Shown here piece after piece: positions 24,629 through 33,466 of a DNA stretch of 53,819 bases. Source of the DNA: Mycetocola sp. (GTDB lineage: Bacteria > Actinomycetota > Actinomycetes > Actinomycetales > Microbacteriaceae). Within the stretch, counting starts at the first letter, position 1; each line of letters begins with the position of its first letter. The stretch is from assembly GCF_025464835.1 (NCBI RefSeq), contig NZ_JAODMP010000013.1, positions 1-53,819 on the forward strand, in the 5' to 3' direction. The notes below the pieces were generated by a model. It saw nothing but the letters and a program-made list of their open reading frames with translations, made no database searches and was not told the origin of the DNA. Made by a program: the position numbers and the translations under genes.

Positions 24629-27546
24629 CGGGCAACCTCACTCTCGGAGAACTCGTCACGGGATTCCTCGGACAGGTTCGCCTCTTCCTGCTGCCGGTCG
24701 ATCTCGGCGCCGAGGCTGCGGAGGATGTCGAGAACGAGACCGACGACGACCAGGTATACCCCGATGTCGAAGATCGTCGACGTGCCGAAGGACACCGCGC
24801 CGAAGAAGATCACGTCCGCCTCGAAATACGCCGAGCTCAGTGTCTCAGCGCCGAAGAACAGCGAGCCGACGGCGCAGCCGGCGGCGAGGGCGATCCCGGC
24901 GCCGAGGATCTTACCGGCGTCGATCGGAATCGCTTCGGCAAGTTCGTACCGCCCGCCGGCGAGGTAACGGGCGACCAGGGCGAGACCGGCGAGCAGTCCG
25001 CCTGCGAATCCACCGCCTGGAGCATTGTGCCCGACGAAGAGGAAGTAGATCGAGACCAGGATCGCCGGGTGGAACAGCAGACGGACGAGGACCTCGAGCA
25101 GCACCGAGCGGTGGTCAGGGGCGAGGGCACGCCCGGCGAGGAGCCAGCTCATCCGACTGGAACTCGCCTCAGGCCCCGGCGCAAGCGGGTCAACCAGGAC
25201 GCGCCTGCGGTTTTGCCCCCTGCGCTGTTGCCGGGCTCCCACGAGCCTCGGGATCGGCCCGGCGCGGCCGGTGACGAACAGCAGACTCGCGATCCCGGTC
25301 GCGACGACCACGAGCACCGCGATCTCACCCATGGTGTCCCACGCACGGATGTCGACGAGGACCGTGTTGACGATGTTTCGTCCGTGCGCTTCCTCGAAAG
25401 CGAGTCGCGGCCATTCGGTTCCGATGCTTTCGGCCTGTCGGGCGCCGAGCGCGATCACGGCGACGACGGCCATCACCGCTCCGACGGCGATGCCGATCGA
25501 AGCCCGCAACAGTCGTTTGACAGGCCGGTTGCGCTGGGCGATCTTCGTCGGCAGGCGCCGCAGAACGAGCACGAACACGACGAGTGTGACCATCTCGACC
25601 AGGGCCTGGGTGAGGGCGAGGTCCGGTGCACCGTGCATGGCGAACAGTGCAACCATGCCGAACCCGGTTGTCCCGACCAGAAGGACCGCGCTCATCCGTT
25701 GTCTGGCCTGGCCGGCCATGATGGCGGCGATCGCGATAGCGACGGCCACGAGCGCCTGCTCCGGGTAATCCCACGGGCGGATGCTGTCCGGCCAGGTCCG
25801 GTTCAGCAGGCTCGCCGCCCCGACGGTGAGGACATAGACGATGAGGATCGTGCTGAGGTACTGCGGCAGACCGCCGCGCTGGGCGAAGATGGTCGTGCGC
25901 GCCGCCAGCCTGTCGACGAGGCGGACACCGAGCCAATAACCGCGCGACGCGTCGAGTGTGGCCGGGACCATGTCCTGTGTGCGCGCAACCCAGGCTCGCC
26001 GCCAGAACATCACGAGGCCGACCGCGACGACCAGGGCGGACAGGGCGAGGGCAGGTTCGAACCCGTGCCAGAGGGCAAGGTGATAATCGCCCTGCCCTGG
26101 CATGGTCTCGGCGTACGGGCGGAGCAACGGATCGAGAAGAGGACCCGCTCCGACCCCGAACACGATCGTGGCTGCGCTGAGGATGCCAGGCGCGATGAGG
26201 ATGCCCCAGCCGTCCGAGCTGGGCTTCGTCTGCGCGACATGCTTGCGGGTGGCGAACGCGCCCCAGAAGAATCGTGCGCTGTACGCGACGGTGAGGATCG
26301 AACCGACGACGGTGCCGGCGAGCGCAATCCATCCCCACGGATCTCCGGCGAGTCCCGCTGACAGGAAGGCGGTGAAAACGGCTTCCTTGGCGACGAAGCC
26401 GAGCAGGGGTGGGATCCCGGCCATCGAGGTGACGGCGACGAGGGTGATGGCCGCGAGCATTTTCGACTGACGGCCGACGCCCGAGAGCTTGCGCCAGTCA
26501 CGTGTGCCCGTGCGGTGATCGATGATCCCGACCACAAGGAAAAGCGCTGCCTTGTACAGCGCGTGAGCGAGGAGGAGTGCAGCGCCGGCGAGGGCGGCGT
26601 CGTGCCCGCCGAAACCGACGATCACCATGAGGAACCCGAGCTGGCTGACGGTCCCGTAGGCAAGAACGAGCTTGAGGTCGTACTGCCGAAGCGAACGCCA
26701 GGCACCAACGAGCATCGCCCAGACTCCGAGCCCGACGAGCACCGGTGTCCAGCCAGGGGTGTCGACATACCCGGGTGCGAAACGCGCGACGAGATAGATA
26801 CCGGCCTTCACCATGGCTGCAGCGTGCAGGTAGGCGCTCACCGGGGTAGGTGCTGCCATCGCCGCAGGCAGCCAGAAGTGGAACGGCACGATCGCCGACT
26901 TCGACAGGGCGCCAACGAGAAGGAGGAGGATGGCGACGGTGGTGGCCGGAGAATCCAGGCTCTGCTCGATGATCGACGCCATGGATGTCGTCCCGGCCTG
27001 CACGGCGATCATGACCACGCCGACCAGCATGGCGAGACCGCCGAAGGTTGTGACGAGTAGGGCCTGCAGCGCTGCACCGCGGCTCTCTTTGCGGTCGACG
27101 TAGTGCCCGATGAGCAGGTAGGAGAGCACACTCGTGACCTCCCAGAACATGAACATCACGAGGATGTCATCGGCGGTCACGAGGCCGTACATCGTTCCGG
27201 CGAAGGCCAGGAGCAGCCCGGCGAAGCGGCCGAGGCCCGGCTCATCCGGGGTGAAATAGCGTGCGCAATACACCAGGACGAGCCCGCCGACGCCGGTCAC
27301 GATGAGGGCGAGCAGCCAGGCCAGGGTGTCGACGCGGAAAGACAGCGAGATCCCCAGCTGCGGGATCCACGGGACGCTCTCGGTCACCGCTCCCCCGCCG
27401 AGAACGACCGGTGTCTGCGTGAGGGTGTACGCAAAGGCGGCGAACGGCAGCACCGAGATCAGATAGAAAACCCGCGTGGACAGCCACTTCGTCATCAGTC
27501 TCGTGGCACACGAGACGACGAAGAAAGCCAGCAGGATCAATACCAT
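24625..27546 (-). CDS. mnhA: Na+/H+ antiporter subunit A fused to subunit B (Mrp complex)
   Basis: Large membrane subunit of 973 residues. Residues about 1-760 form the NuoL-like MnhA part, with the Glu in FMFWEVTSVLSYLLIG, KSAIVPFHFWLPAAMAAPTPVSAYLHAAAMVKAG, and the MnhA-specific GAPDLALTQALVEMVTLVVFVLVLRRLP. After a polar linker (about 770-800) residues from about 810 are an MnhB domain (FHPAILVSIYFLFVGHNAPGGGFAGGLL, TIFDIGVYLVVVGLVLDILR). No separate mnhB exists, so the fusion supplies it. ATG at 27546; it heads a six-gene operon in which every junction overlaps. The complex exports Na+ (or other cations) in exchange for protons. Confidence 0.96.
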   Translation of the reverse strand: MVLILLAFFVVSCATRLMTKWLSTRVFYLISVLPFAAFAYTLTQTPVVLGGGAVTESVPWIPQLGISLSFRVDTLAWLLALIVTGVGGLVLVYCARYFTPDEPGLGRFAGLLLAFAGTMYGLVTADDILVMFMFWEVTSVLSYLLIGHYVDRKESRGAALQALLVTTFGGLAMLVGVVMIAVQAGTTSMASIIEQSLDSPATTVAILLLLVGALSKSAIVPFHFWLPAAMAAPTPVSAYLHAAAMVKAGIYLVARFAPGYVDTPGWTPVLVGLGVWAMLVGAWRSLRQYDLKLVLAYGTVSQLGFLMVIVGFGGHDAALAGAALLLAHALYKAALFLVVGIIDHRTGTRDWRKLSGVGRQSKMLAAITLVAVTSMAGIPPLLGFVAKEAVFTAFLSAGLAGDPWGWIALAGTVVGSILTVAYSARFFWGAFATRKHVAQTKPSSDGWGILIAPGILSAATIVFGVGAGPLLDPLLRPYAETMPGQGDYHLALWHGFEPALALSALVVAVGLVMFWRRAWVARTQDMVPATLDASRGYWLGVRLVDRLAARTTIFAQRGGLPQYLSTILIVYVLTVGAASLLNRTWPDSIRPWDYPEQALVAVAIAIAAIMAGQARQRMSAVLLVGTTGFGMVALFAMHGAPDLALTQALVEMVTLVVFVLVLRRLPTKIAQRNRPVKRLLRASIGIAVGAVMAVVAVIALGARQAESIGTEWPRLAFEEAHGRNIVNTVLVDIRAWDTMGEIAVLVVVATGIASLLFVTGRAGPIPRLVGARQQRRGQNRRRVLVDPLAPGPEASSSRMSWLLAGRALAPDHRSVLLEVLVRLLFHPAILVSIYFLFVGHNAPGGGFAGGLLAGLALVARYLAGGRYELAEAIPIDAGKILGAGIALAAGCAVGSLFFGAETLSSAYFEADVIFFGAVSFGTSTIFDIGVYLVVVGLVLDILRSLGAEIDRQQEEANLSEESRDEFSESEVAR

Positions 27547-27617
27547 AAAGGTCTCTCGGGGTTGCGTGCGGTGGTTTTTCTAGTTTAACCGCCCGTGGCC
27601 TTGTGCCGGACCATGGT

Positions 27618-28040
27618 TCACACCCGGATCGGGCGCCTGGCGCTCCGCTGTGAGGAATCCGTGAGCGTCACGAGCACGAGCCCGAGTCCGGCGAGCACCG
27701 CCCGATCAGCGCCGGGCCCCGATCCCGACGTTGACAGCGGTTGTATAGAACGCGCTTGCCGTGTCGCCGATGCGCGTGTTCGCGATCGCGGCAAACGCCC
27801 AGGGAGCGCGATCAACCCGATCCATGGGAACGGAAGCGGCCCGGTCGGCCGGGAAACCGCGTGAGGCGCGACAGAAATGGGGGAAGTGGTCGTCGGGGAA
27901 TCCAACGACGGCGTTCACTCGGCCGCCGGAGCGAGAGCCGAGTTCGTCTACACGCCGATGTGCGCGCCCAGGGCCGAACGGAATGCGCCGAGCGCGAACC
28001 AGTCTGTCCGAGCGTCTCCCGGCGGGAAAGGCGGTGTCCC
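27618..28040 (-). pseudogene. Degenerate coding traces, possibly of an MFS-type transporter
   Basis: The 514-base gap between mnhA and purU has no intact gene. On the minus strand one frame reads PWAFAAIANTRIGDTASAFYTTAVNVGIGA and then stops at 27706, while an adjacent frame continues with GADRAVLAGLGLVLVTLTDSS and stops at 27618. Joined by a frameshift, these look like the last helices of a DHA1-type major facilitator (ASAFYTTAVNVGIG resembles the helix-11 region). Farther upstream, DWFALGAFRSALGAHIGV in a third reading precedes a stop. This is a weak, by-eye call; the region may simply be high-GC non-coding DNA. Confidence 0.25.
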
Positions 28041-28048
28041 GTCTGCAA

Positions 28049-28054
28049 TAACCT
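28049..28054 (+). promoter_or_regulatory. -10 box of a probable leaderless purU transcript
   Basis: TAACCT ends six bases before the GTG start of purU; no ribosome site precedes the GTG. This is the standard geometry of leaderless actinobacterial genes. Confidence 0.6.
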
Positions 28055-28060
28055 AGAGGC

Positions 28061-28936
28061 GTGACTATCCCCGACGCACCGCGAGAACACCTCAACCACT
28101 GGGTACTGACCTTCGTCTGCGCCGACCGACCGGGAATCGTGCACGCCATCAGCGGGGCCATCGTCTCCGCTCGGGGCAACATCACCGAGAGCCAGCAGTT
28201 CTCCAGTGCAGACACCGGCCGGTTCTTCATGCGCCTGCAGGTCGAGTCCCCCGGTGACCGGGCCGAGTTCGAGGCGGCGATCGTGCCGGTGACGAACACG
28301 TACGAGATGACCTGGCGGCTGGACGTCGTCGGGCGGCCCCTCCGCACCCTCGTGCTGGCGTCGACCGCTGCGCACTGCGTCAACGACCTCCTGTTCCGTC
28401 AGCGGGCCGGGCAGTTGAGCGTCGACATCCCGCTCGTGCTCTCCAACCACGACAGCCTGCGCGACATCGCCGCGTTCTACGGGGTTCCGTTCGAATTCCG
28501 CCCGGTGACGGATGCCGCGTCGAAGGCGGCATTCGAGCGCCGCATCCTCGAGGCGGTCGACGAGTTCGACATCGAACTCGTCGTCCTCGCCCGGTACATG
28601 CAGATCCTCTCCCCCGAGCTCTGCGAACGTCTCGCCGGCCGCGCCATCAACATCCACCACTCGTTCCTGCCCGGTTTCAAGGGGGCGAACCCGTACCGGC
28701 AGGCCCACGCCCGCGGAGTGAAACTCATCGGGGCGACCGCCCACTTCGTCACAAGCGACCTCGACGAAGGGCCGATCATCGAGCAGAACGTCGTCCGGGT
28801 GGATCACTCGCGCAGCGCAAGCGAACTCGTCGCGATCGGGCAGGACGAAGAGAGCCGCACCCTCACCCAGGCGGTGAAGTGGTTCGCGGAGGATCGCGTG
28901 CTGCTCGACGGCGCCCGCACCATCATCTTCAAATGA
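28061..28936 (+). CDS. purU: Formyltetrahydrofolate deformylase
   Basis: Hydrolyses 10-formyl-THF to formate and THF, balancing the one-carbon pool. The 291-residue protein has an N-terminal ACT domain (HWVLTFVCADRPGIVHAISGAI) that senses glycine or methionine in relatives, and a C-terminal formyltransferase-like domain with VLSNHDSLRDIAAFYGVPFE, the catalytic region INIHHSFLPGFKGANPYRQA and HFVTSDLDEGPIIEQ with the catalytic Asp. GTG start at 28061, probably leaderless. The stop overlaps the next ATG as ATGA, and a three-gene run follows. Confidence 0.96.
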   Translation: MTIPDAPREHLNHWVLTFVCADRPGIVHAISGAIVSARGNITESQQFSSADTGRFFMRLQVESPGDRAEFEAAIVPVTNTYEMTWRLDVVGRPLRTLVLASTAAHCVNDLLFRQRAGQLSVDIPLVLSNHDSLRDIAAFYGVPFEFRPVTDAASKAAFERRILEAVDEFDIELVVLARYMQILSPELCERLAGRAINIHHSFLPGFKGANPYRQAHARGVKLIGATAHFVTSDLDEGPIIEQNVVRVDHSRSASELVAIGQDEESRTLTQAVKWFAEDRVLLDGARTIIFK

Positions 28937-29310
28937 CGAACCTCTACACTGGACCGGTGCCGGAATCCAGTGACAGAGCCACTCTGACCCCCAACGACAT
29001 CCTGAGGTTCTTCCTCGAAATCTTCGCCGTCGTGAGTCTCGCCATCTGGGGATTCATCTCCTGGCCGTTGCCGTGGAACGTCGTGCTCGGCGTCGCCCTG
29101 CCCGTCGTGGCGATCCTGCTGTGGGCACTGTTCCGCTCGCCGAAAGCCGTCTTCTCGGTCGACGTCTTCGGCAAGGCTCTCGTCGAGATCGCCGTGATGG
29201 GCGCCGCCGCGCTGGCGTGGTGGGACCTGGGCGTGCCGGTCGTCGCCATCGCCTTCGGCCTGCTCGCCACGGTCAGCGGGCTGGTGAACGGCCGCCGGGA
29301 ACTCGGATGA
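28933..29310 (+). CDS. YrdB-family (DUF2568) small membrane protein
   Basis: Protein of 125 residues with four hydrophobic helices (about residues 25-45, 50-68, 82-99 and 101-117) and the YrdB-like opening NDILRFFLEIFAVVSLAIWGFISW. Function unknown; members are inner-membrane proteins. The start at 28933 overlaps the purU stop (ATGA). An in-frame GTG at 28957 follows a TACACT box by six bases and would give a leaderless 117-residue version that starts just before the first helix; both may be used. Its stop overlaps the next gene's ATG. Confidence 0.8.
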   Translation: MTNLYTGPVPESSDRATLTPNDILRFFLEIFAVVSLAIWGFISWPLPWNVVLGVALPVVAILLWALFRSPKAVFSVDVFGKALVEIAVMGAAALAWWDLGVPVVAIAFGLLATVSGLVNGRRELG

Positions 29311-30662
29311 CGGGCGTCGTCGGGCTGCTCGTCGAGGAGCTGGGCGACGCGGTCTTCACGGACGCCGCCACGCTGAGCGTCGCGCAGGCCGACAAATCGG
29401 GTCACCGGTCGGCTTCCGCGCCCCTCGCCGTCGTCGCGGCACGCTCGATCGCCGACGTTCAGGCCGTGATGCGCATCGCGTCGGCCACCGGAACTCCTGT
29501 CGTCACCCGCGGGGCCGGCACAGGGTTGGCCGGCGGGGCGATTGCCTCGGCCGGTGAGATCGTGCTCTCCACTGCGGCGATGGACCGGGTCCTCGAGATC
29601 AACGAGGCGGATCTGCTCGCGGTCGTCGAACCCGGCATCCTCAACGGACGGTTCAACGACATTCTCGCCGAGCAGGGCCTCTGGTTCGCCCCCGACCCGG
29701 CGTCCAGGGCGATTTCGACGGTCGGCGGCAACATCGCCACCAACGCCGGCGGCCTGCTCTGCGCCAAGTACGGCGTGACCCGCGACGCCGTCCTCGGCCT
29801 CAAGGTCGTCCTTGCCGACGGTCGTCTGCTCGACCTGGGTCACCGGAGCGTCAAAGGGGTCACCGGCCTCGATCTGACCGCGCTTCTGGTCGGCTCTGAG
29901 GGACTTCTCGGCGTCATCGTCGAGGCAACCGTACGGATCCGTCGCGCCGTCCCTGGGACCATAGCGACGATCGCCTCCTACTTCCCCAGCGTGACGGATG
30001 CCGCCGCTGCAGCAGCAGCGATCACCGCGGCCGGGATCCAGCCGTCGGTGATGGAACTGATGGACTCCGCGTCTCTCGAGGCCGTTGCCACCCTGCTCGC
30101 CCTCCCTGGCATCAGTACCGGCGAGGCACACCTCGTCGTCCAGACCGACGGCCCGGCGGCGCAGCAAGAGGCAGACGCGGCATTCGCCCTCATCCTCTCG
30201 CTGGGTGGCCGCGGCGCACTCTCGACGGACCTGGCCGAGGGCGAACGGCTGCTGACCGTCCGCCGGTCGATGCACCCGGCGATGGAGCGGTTGGGCACGA
30301 CACTCATCGAAGACGTTTCGGTACCACGGTCAGCGCTCCCGGCGATGTTCGCTGAGATCGTCAGGATCGAGCAGCGTTACGGCATCCGCATTCCGACGGT
30401 GGCTCATGCCGGAGACGGCAACCTGCATCCTAACTTCGTCTTCTCCGGAACCGAGGTGCCTGACGTGATCTGGCAGGCGGCCGATGAGCTGTTCGGCACA
30501 GCGCTTCGGCTCGGCGGCACCCTCACCGGCGAGCACGGTATCGGGATCCTCAAAAAACGTTGGCTCGGGCTCGAGCTCGGAGACGACCAACTCGAACTGC
30601 AACGGCAGATCAAACGGGTCTTCGATCCGCAGGGCATTCTCAACCCTGGCAAGGTCTTCTGA
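29307..30662 (+). CDS. FAD-binding oxidase, GlcD/D-lactate dehydrogenase type
   Basis: Flavoprotein of 451 residues that oxidises a 2-hydroxy acid such as glycolate or D-lactate. The PCMH-type FAD domain has PVVTRGAGTGLAGGAIAS and the pyrophosphate-binding STVGGNIATNAGGLLCAKYGVTRDAVLG; the C-terminal FAD-oxidase cap ends with VAHAGDGNLHPNFVF and the hallmark GGTLTGEHGIGILKKRW, FDPQGILNPGKVF. The ATG overlaps the stop of the membrane protein gene. No iron-sulfur partner (GlcF) is adjacent, so it may be a stand-alone dehydrogenase; the substrate is not determined. Confidence 0.92.
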   Translation: MTGVVGLLVEELGDAVFTDAATLSVAQADKSGHRSASAPLAVVAARSIADVQAVMRIASATGTPVVTRGAGTGLAGGAIASAGEIVLSTAAMDRVLEINEADLLAVVEPGILNGRFNDILAEQGLWFAPDPASRAISTVGGNIATNAGGLLCAKYGVTRDAVLGLKVVLADGRLLDLGHRSVKGVTGLDLTALLVGSEGLLGVIVEATVRIRRAVPGTIATIASYFPSVTDAAAAAAAITAAGIQPSVMELMDSASLEAVATLLALPGISTGEAHLVVQTDGPAAQQEADAAFALILSLGGRGALSTDLAEGERLLTVRRSMHPAMERLGTTLIEDVSVPRSALPAMFAEIVRIEQRYGIRIPTVAHAGDGNLHPNFVFSGTEVPDVIWQAADELFGTALRLGGTLTGEHGIGILKKRWLGLELGDDQLELQRQIKRVFDPQGILNPGKVF

Positions 30663-30690
30663 CCAGCTGCGGGGTTGCGGCAGCTCGCAG

Positions 30691-31470
30691 CTAGATGCCC
30701 TGCCAGTCGGGCTTGTGCGCATACGCGTACCGGTAATAGTCGGCGAGTTTCAGCTTCGACGCGGCCGCCTCGTCGATCACGACGGTCGCGTGCGGGTGCA
30801 GCTGGATGGCTGAACCTGGCATCATCGCCGAGAGCGGACCTTCGACGGATGCCGCGACGGCGTTGGCCTTGCCCTCACCGAATGCCAGCATCACCAGGTG
30901 CTCCGCACGCAGAATCGTGCCGAGTCCCTGGGTGATGCAGTGCATCGGCACCTCATCGGGCGAATCGAAAAAGCGCGCGTTGTCACGCCGGGTCTGCTCG
31001 GTGAGGGTCTTCACCCGGGTGAGCGACGCGAACGAGGAGCCCGGCTCGTTGAATCCGATGTGCCCGTCGGTACCGACACCGAGGATCTGCAGGTCGATAC
31101 CTCCAGCGGCGACGATGGCGCGTTCGTATGCCGCGCCGGCCGTCTGGATGGTCTCCGCGTTCCCGTTCGGGACATGGACGCGATCCGGGTCAAGGCCGAT
31201 CGGTTCGACCACCTCACGGGTGATGACGGAACGGTAGCTTTCCGGGTGGGAGACCGGGAGCCCGACATACTCGTCCAGCGCGAAGCCGGACACCCGACGC
31301 AGGTCGAGCGAACTCGCCCGAGCCGCGAGCGCCCGGTAGACCGCGAGGGGCGTCGACCCTGTGGCCAGGCCGAGCACGGCATCCGCCTTTCGAGTGATCA
31401 GCGAGCTGACGGCGTCCGCGACGAGTTCCCCGGCAGCACCTGCGTCCGAAACGATGACGATCTCTGCCAT
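30691..31470 (-). CDS. nagB: Glucosamine-6-phosphate deaminase
   Basis: Converts GlcN-6-P to fructose-6-P and ammonia, the final step after NagA. The 259-residue protein has the phosphate-binding GLATGSTPLAVYRAL, the family block FALDEYVGLPVSHPESY (catalytic Asp), and GVGTDGHIGFNEPGSSF with the catalytic His. The ATG at 31470 (MAEIVIVSDAG) was taken over an upstream ATG ten codons earlier since AGGA precedes it and homologues begin MEVVI. It lies 9 kb from nagA and points the other way; a 6-bp stem-loop (30665-30685) sits between it and the convergent oxidase gene. Confidence 0.95.
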   Translation of the reverse strand: MAEIVIVSDAGAAGELVADAVSSLITRKADAVLGLATGSTPLAVYRALAARASSLDLRRVSGFALDEYVGLPVSHPESYRSVITREVVEPIGLDPDRVHVPNGNAETIQTAGAAYERAIVAAGGIDLQILGVGTDGHIGFNEPGSSFASLTRVKTLTEQTRRDNARFFDSPDEVPMHCITQGLGTILRAEHLVMLAFGEGKANAVAASVEGPLSAMMPGSAIQLHPHATVVIDEAAASKLKLADYYRYAYAHKPDWQGI

Positions 31471-31581
31471 TCCATCCTGCTTTCCGTGAGTTCCCCACAT
31501 TCTGGCAGAAGCCGTTCCCCGGGTTTCTTCAGCCTGCGGTTGTTAGTCTTCACGCTCCCCCCAACCAGCGAAGGATTCTCC

Positions 31582-32001
31582 ATGCCCCGTACTCGTCTTG
31601 CCCGAGCATCCGCTCTCGGCATCGTCACCGTCGCCGGGCTTCTGCTCACCGGCTGCGCCGGAGGCCAGTCAACCGCCGAAGCATGTTCCATCGTCCAGAC
31701 CACGATGGAGAAAGCGCAGGAAGACCTCAGGGAGAGCGTCACCTCGTTCGGGAACGATCCTGCCGCCGGCGCGGACGCCGTCAACGAGCTCGCCGCTTCG
31801 TTCTCCGGCGCCAACGACAAGATCAGCAACGCCGAGGTGAAGAAGACGACGAACGCGGCTGAGAAGGCGCTGCACGCCTTCGCCGGAGAGATGCGCACGG
31901 CGGCAGATGATCCCGCGAACGTGGACTCTGAGTCGCTGACCGGAGCGCTGGAGGGCATCCAGACGACGTTCGCCGACGTTCAGGCCACCTGCACGGCCTG
32001 A
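31582..32001 (+). CDS. Small secreted lipoprotein of unknown function
   Basis: Protein of 139 residues with a lipoprotein signal: basic start (MPRTRLARAS), hydrophobic stretch and lipobox LLTGC at about residue 25, so it should be anchored to the outer face of the membrane. The mature part is a helical, Ala-rich domain with two cysteines (about residues 35 and 137) that may pair. I do not recognise the family. GAAGGA precedes the ATG. It is a single gene followed by a strong hairpin. Confidence 0.85.
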   Translation: MPRTRLARASALGIVTVAGLLLTGCAGGQSTAEACSIVQTTMEKAQEDLRESVTSFGNDPAAGADAVNELAASFSGANDKISNAEVKKTTNAAEKALHAFAGEMRTAADDPANVDSESLTGALEGIQTTFADVQATCTA

Positions 32002-32016
32002 ACGACTCGAACGAAC

Positions 32017-32048
32017 GAATGCCCCCGATCGTCGGATCGGGGGCATTC
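32017..32048. terminator. Bidirectional stem-loop between lipoprotein gene and icd
   Basis: A perfect 14-bp stem (GAATGCCCCCGATC and its inverse) with a GTCG loop lies between two convergent genes, 15 bases after the lipoprotein stop and 15 bases before the icd stop. No long T-run follows, which is common in high-GC actinobacteria. Confidence 0.8.
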
Positions 32049-32062
32049 GCTGTCGTTGGGGT

Positions 32063-33277
32063 TTAGCCCAGGCGGGACTTGAGGTTCGCCGTGATCTCAG
32101 CGAGGAATTCCTCGGTGGTCTGGTACGGCTGCTCAGGACCGACGAGGAGCGCGAGGTCCTTCGTCATCTTGCCTGACTCGACGGTCTTGATGACCACGTC
32201 TTCCAGGGTGGAGGCGAATTCGATCAGCGCATCGTTGCCGTCCAGCTTGCCGCGGTGCTGCAGGCCGCGGGTCCAGGCGAAAATCGACGCGATGGGGTTG
32301 GTGGAGGTCGGCTTGCCCTGCTGGTGCATGCGGTAGTGACGGGTCACTGTGCCGTGCGCTGCCTCGGCTTCGACGACCTTGCCGTCCGGCGTGGCCAGCA
32401 CGCTGGTCATCAGCCCGAGCGAGCCGAAGCCCTGCGCGACGGTGTCCGACTGCACGTCACCGTCGTAGTTCTTGCAGGCCCAGACGTAGCCGCCCTCCCA
32501 CTTCATGGCGGATGCCACCATGTCGTCGATGAGGCGGTGCTCGTAGGTCAGTCCGGCGGACTCGAACGCGTCCTTGAACTCGGCGTCGAAGATCTCCTGG
32601 AAGATGTCCTTGAACCGGCCGTCGTAGGCCTTGAGGATGGTGTTCTTCGTGGAGAGGTACACCGGGTAGTTGCGGGTGAGGCCGTAGTTGAGGCTGGCAC
32701 GCGCGAAGTCACGGATGGACTCGTCGAGGTTGTACTGCACCTGCGCGATGCCGTCGCCCGGCGCCTGGTAGACCTCGAACTTCTGCGGCTCTGAGCCGTC
32801 CTCAGGGGTGAACTCGACGGTGAGAGTGCCCTTGCCCTTGAACAGGAAGTCGGTGGCGCGGTACTGGTCGCCGAAGGCGTGACGGCCGATGATGATCGGC
32901 TTGTTCCAGCCGGGCACGAGGCGCGGGATGTTCGAGATGATGATCGGCTCACGGAAGATGACGCCACCGAGGATGTTGCGGATGGTGCCGTTCGGGCTCT
33001 TCCACATCTTCTTCAGGCCGAATTCTTCGACACGCGCCTCGTCTGGCGTGATCGTCGCGCACTTGACGCCGACACCGTGCTTCTGGATGGCGTGTGCTGC
33101 GTCGATGGTGATCTGGTCATTCGTCTCGTCACGCTTCTCGATGCCGAGGTCGTAGTACTCGAGGTTAACGTCGAGGTACGGGTGAATCAGGGTGTCCTTG
33201 ATGGACTGCCAGATGATGCGGGTCATCTCGTCGCCGTCGAGCTCGACGACGGTGCCTTCAACCTTAATTTTTGACAA
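32063..33277 (-). CDS. icd: NADP-dependent isocitrate dehydrogenase (dimeric, eukaryote-like type)
   Basis: TCA-cycle enzyme oxidising isocitrate to 2-oxoglutarate. The 404-residue protein starts [23 protein letters not shown], then [30 protein letters not shown] (substrate Ser and Arg), [14 protein letters not shown], the metal site [22 protein letters not shown] and the coenzyme loop [12 protein letters not shown]. This is the form found in eukaryotes and some actinobacteria, not the E. coli or monomeric form. TTG start at 33277, nine bases after GAGGAG. A palindromic operator lies 66 bases upstream, matching one before sucCD. Confidence 0.95.
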   Translation of the reverse strand: MSKIKVEGTVVELDGDEMTRIIWQSIKDTLIHPYLDVNLEYYDLGIEKRDETNDQITIDAAHAIQKHGVGVKCATITPDEARVEEFGLKKMWKSPNGTIRNILGGVIFREPIIISNIPRLVPGWNKPIIIGRHAFGDQYRATDFLFKGKGTLTVEFTPEDGSEPQKFEVYQAPGDGIAQVQYNLDESIRDFARASLNYGLTRNYPVYLSTKNTILKAYDGRFKDIFQEIFDAEFKDAFESAGLTYEHRLIDDMVASAMKWEGGYVWACKNYDGDVQSDTVAQGFGSLGLMTSVLATPDGKVVEAEAAHGTVTRHYRMHQQGKPTSTNPIASIFAWTRGLQHRGKLDGNDALIEFASTLEDVVIKTVESGKMTKDLALLVGPEQPYQTTEEFLAEITANLKSRLG

Positions 33278-33340
33278 AAGAAAGCTCCTCGTTTGTGGGG
33301 CCGTACGGGCCGCGGTCAAGCTTACCTGAGGCAACGCAAC

Positions 33341-33358
33341 TATCTTGATATCGAGAGA
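33341..33358. promoter_or_regulatory. Palindromic operator upstream of icd
   Basis: TATCTTGATATCGAGAGA contains the near-perfect palindrome TCTTG-ATAT-CGAGA (33343-33356), beginning 66 bases upstream of the icd start codon. An 18-base relative with 14 identical positions, TATCTCGACGCCGAGAGA, begins at the same distance upstream of sucC. The shared form TCTYG-N4-CGAGA suggests one regulator for both. Confidence 0.65.
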
Positions 33359-33360
33359 TC

Positions 33361-33385
33361 GGGAGCCGCTGTCATGTCGGCTCCC
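33361..33385. other. Inverted repeat between icd and the GNAT gene
   Basis: GGGAGCCG and CGGCTCCC are separated by nine bases, directly beside the palindromic operator. It lies between divergent genes, so it is not an ordinary terminator; it could be a second regulator site or a hairpin in the leader of the acetyltransferase transcript. Confidence 0.45.
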
Positions 33386-33466
33386 GCAGGATGAACAGCG
33401 GGCGAAATGTTATGACTGCCGCGGTGCCGCTACCGGTGCGGCCTCCGTTCCGGATAGCCTTGCAGC

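Noticed and set aside
23154-26361. Long plus-strand frames opposite mnhD and mnhA
   Set aside because: Highly charged low-complexity translations antisense to clear membrane-protein genes; no start context.
27706-28383. Minus-strand open frame of 225 codons reaching into purU
   Set aside because: Its first half is antisense to purU and non-descript. Only the tail in the gap was kept, as a weak pseudogene call.
30665-30685. AGCTGC/GCAGCT stem-loop between the FAD oxidase gene and nagB
   Set aside because: Six base pairs with a nine-base loop and no T-run; too weak to call a terminator although the position is suitable.
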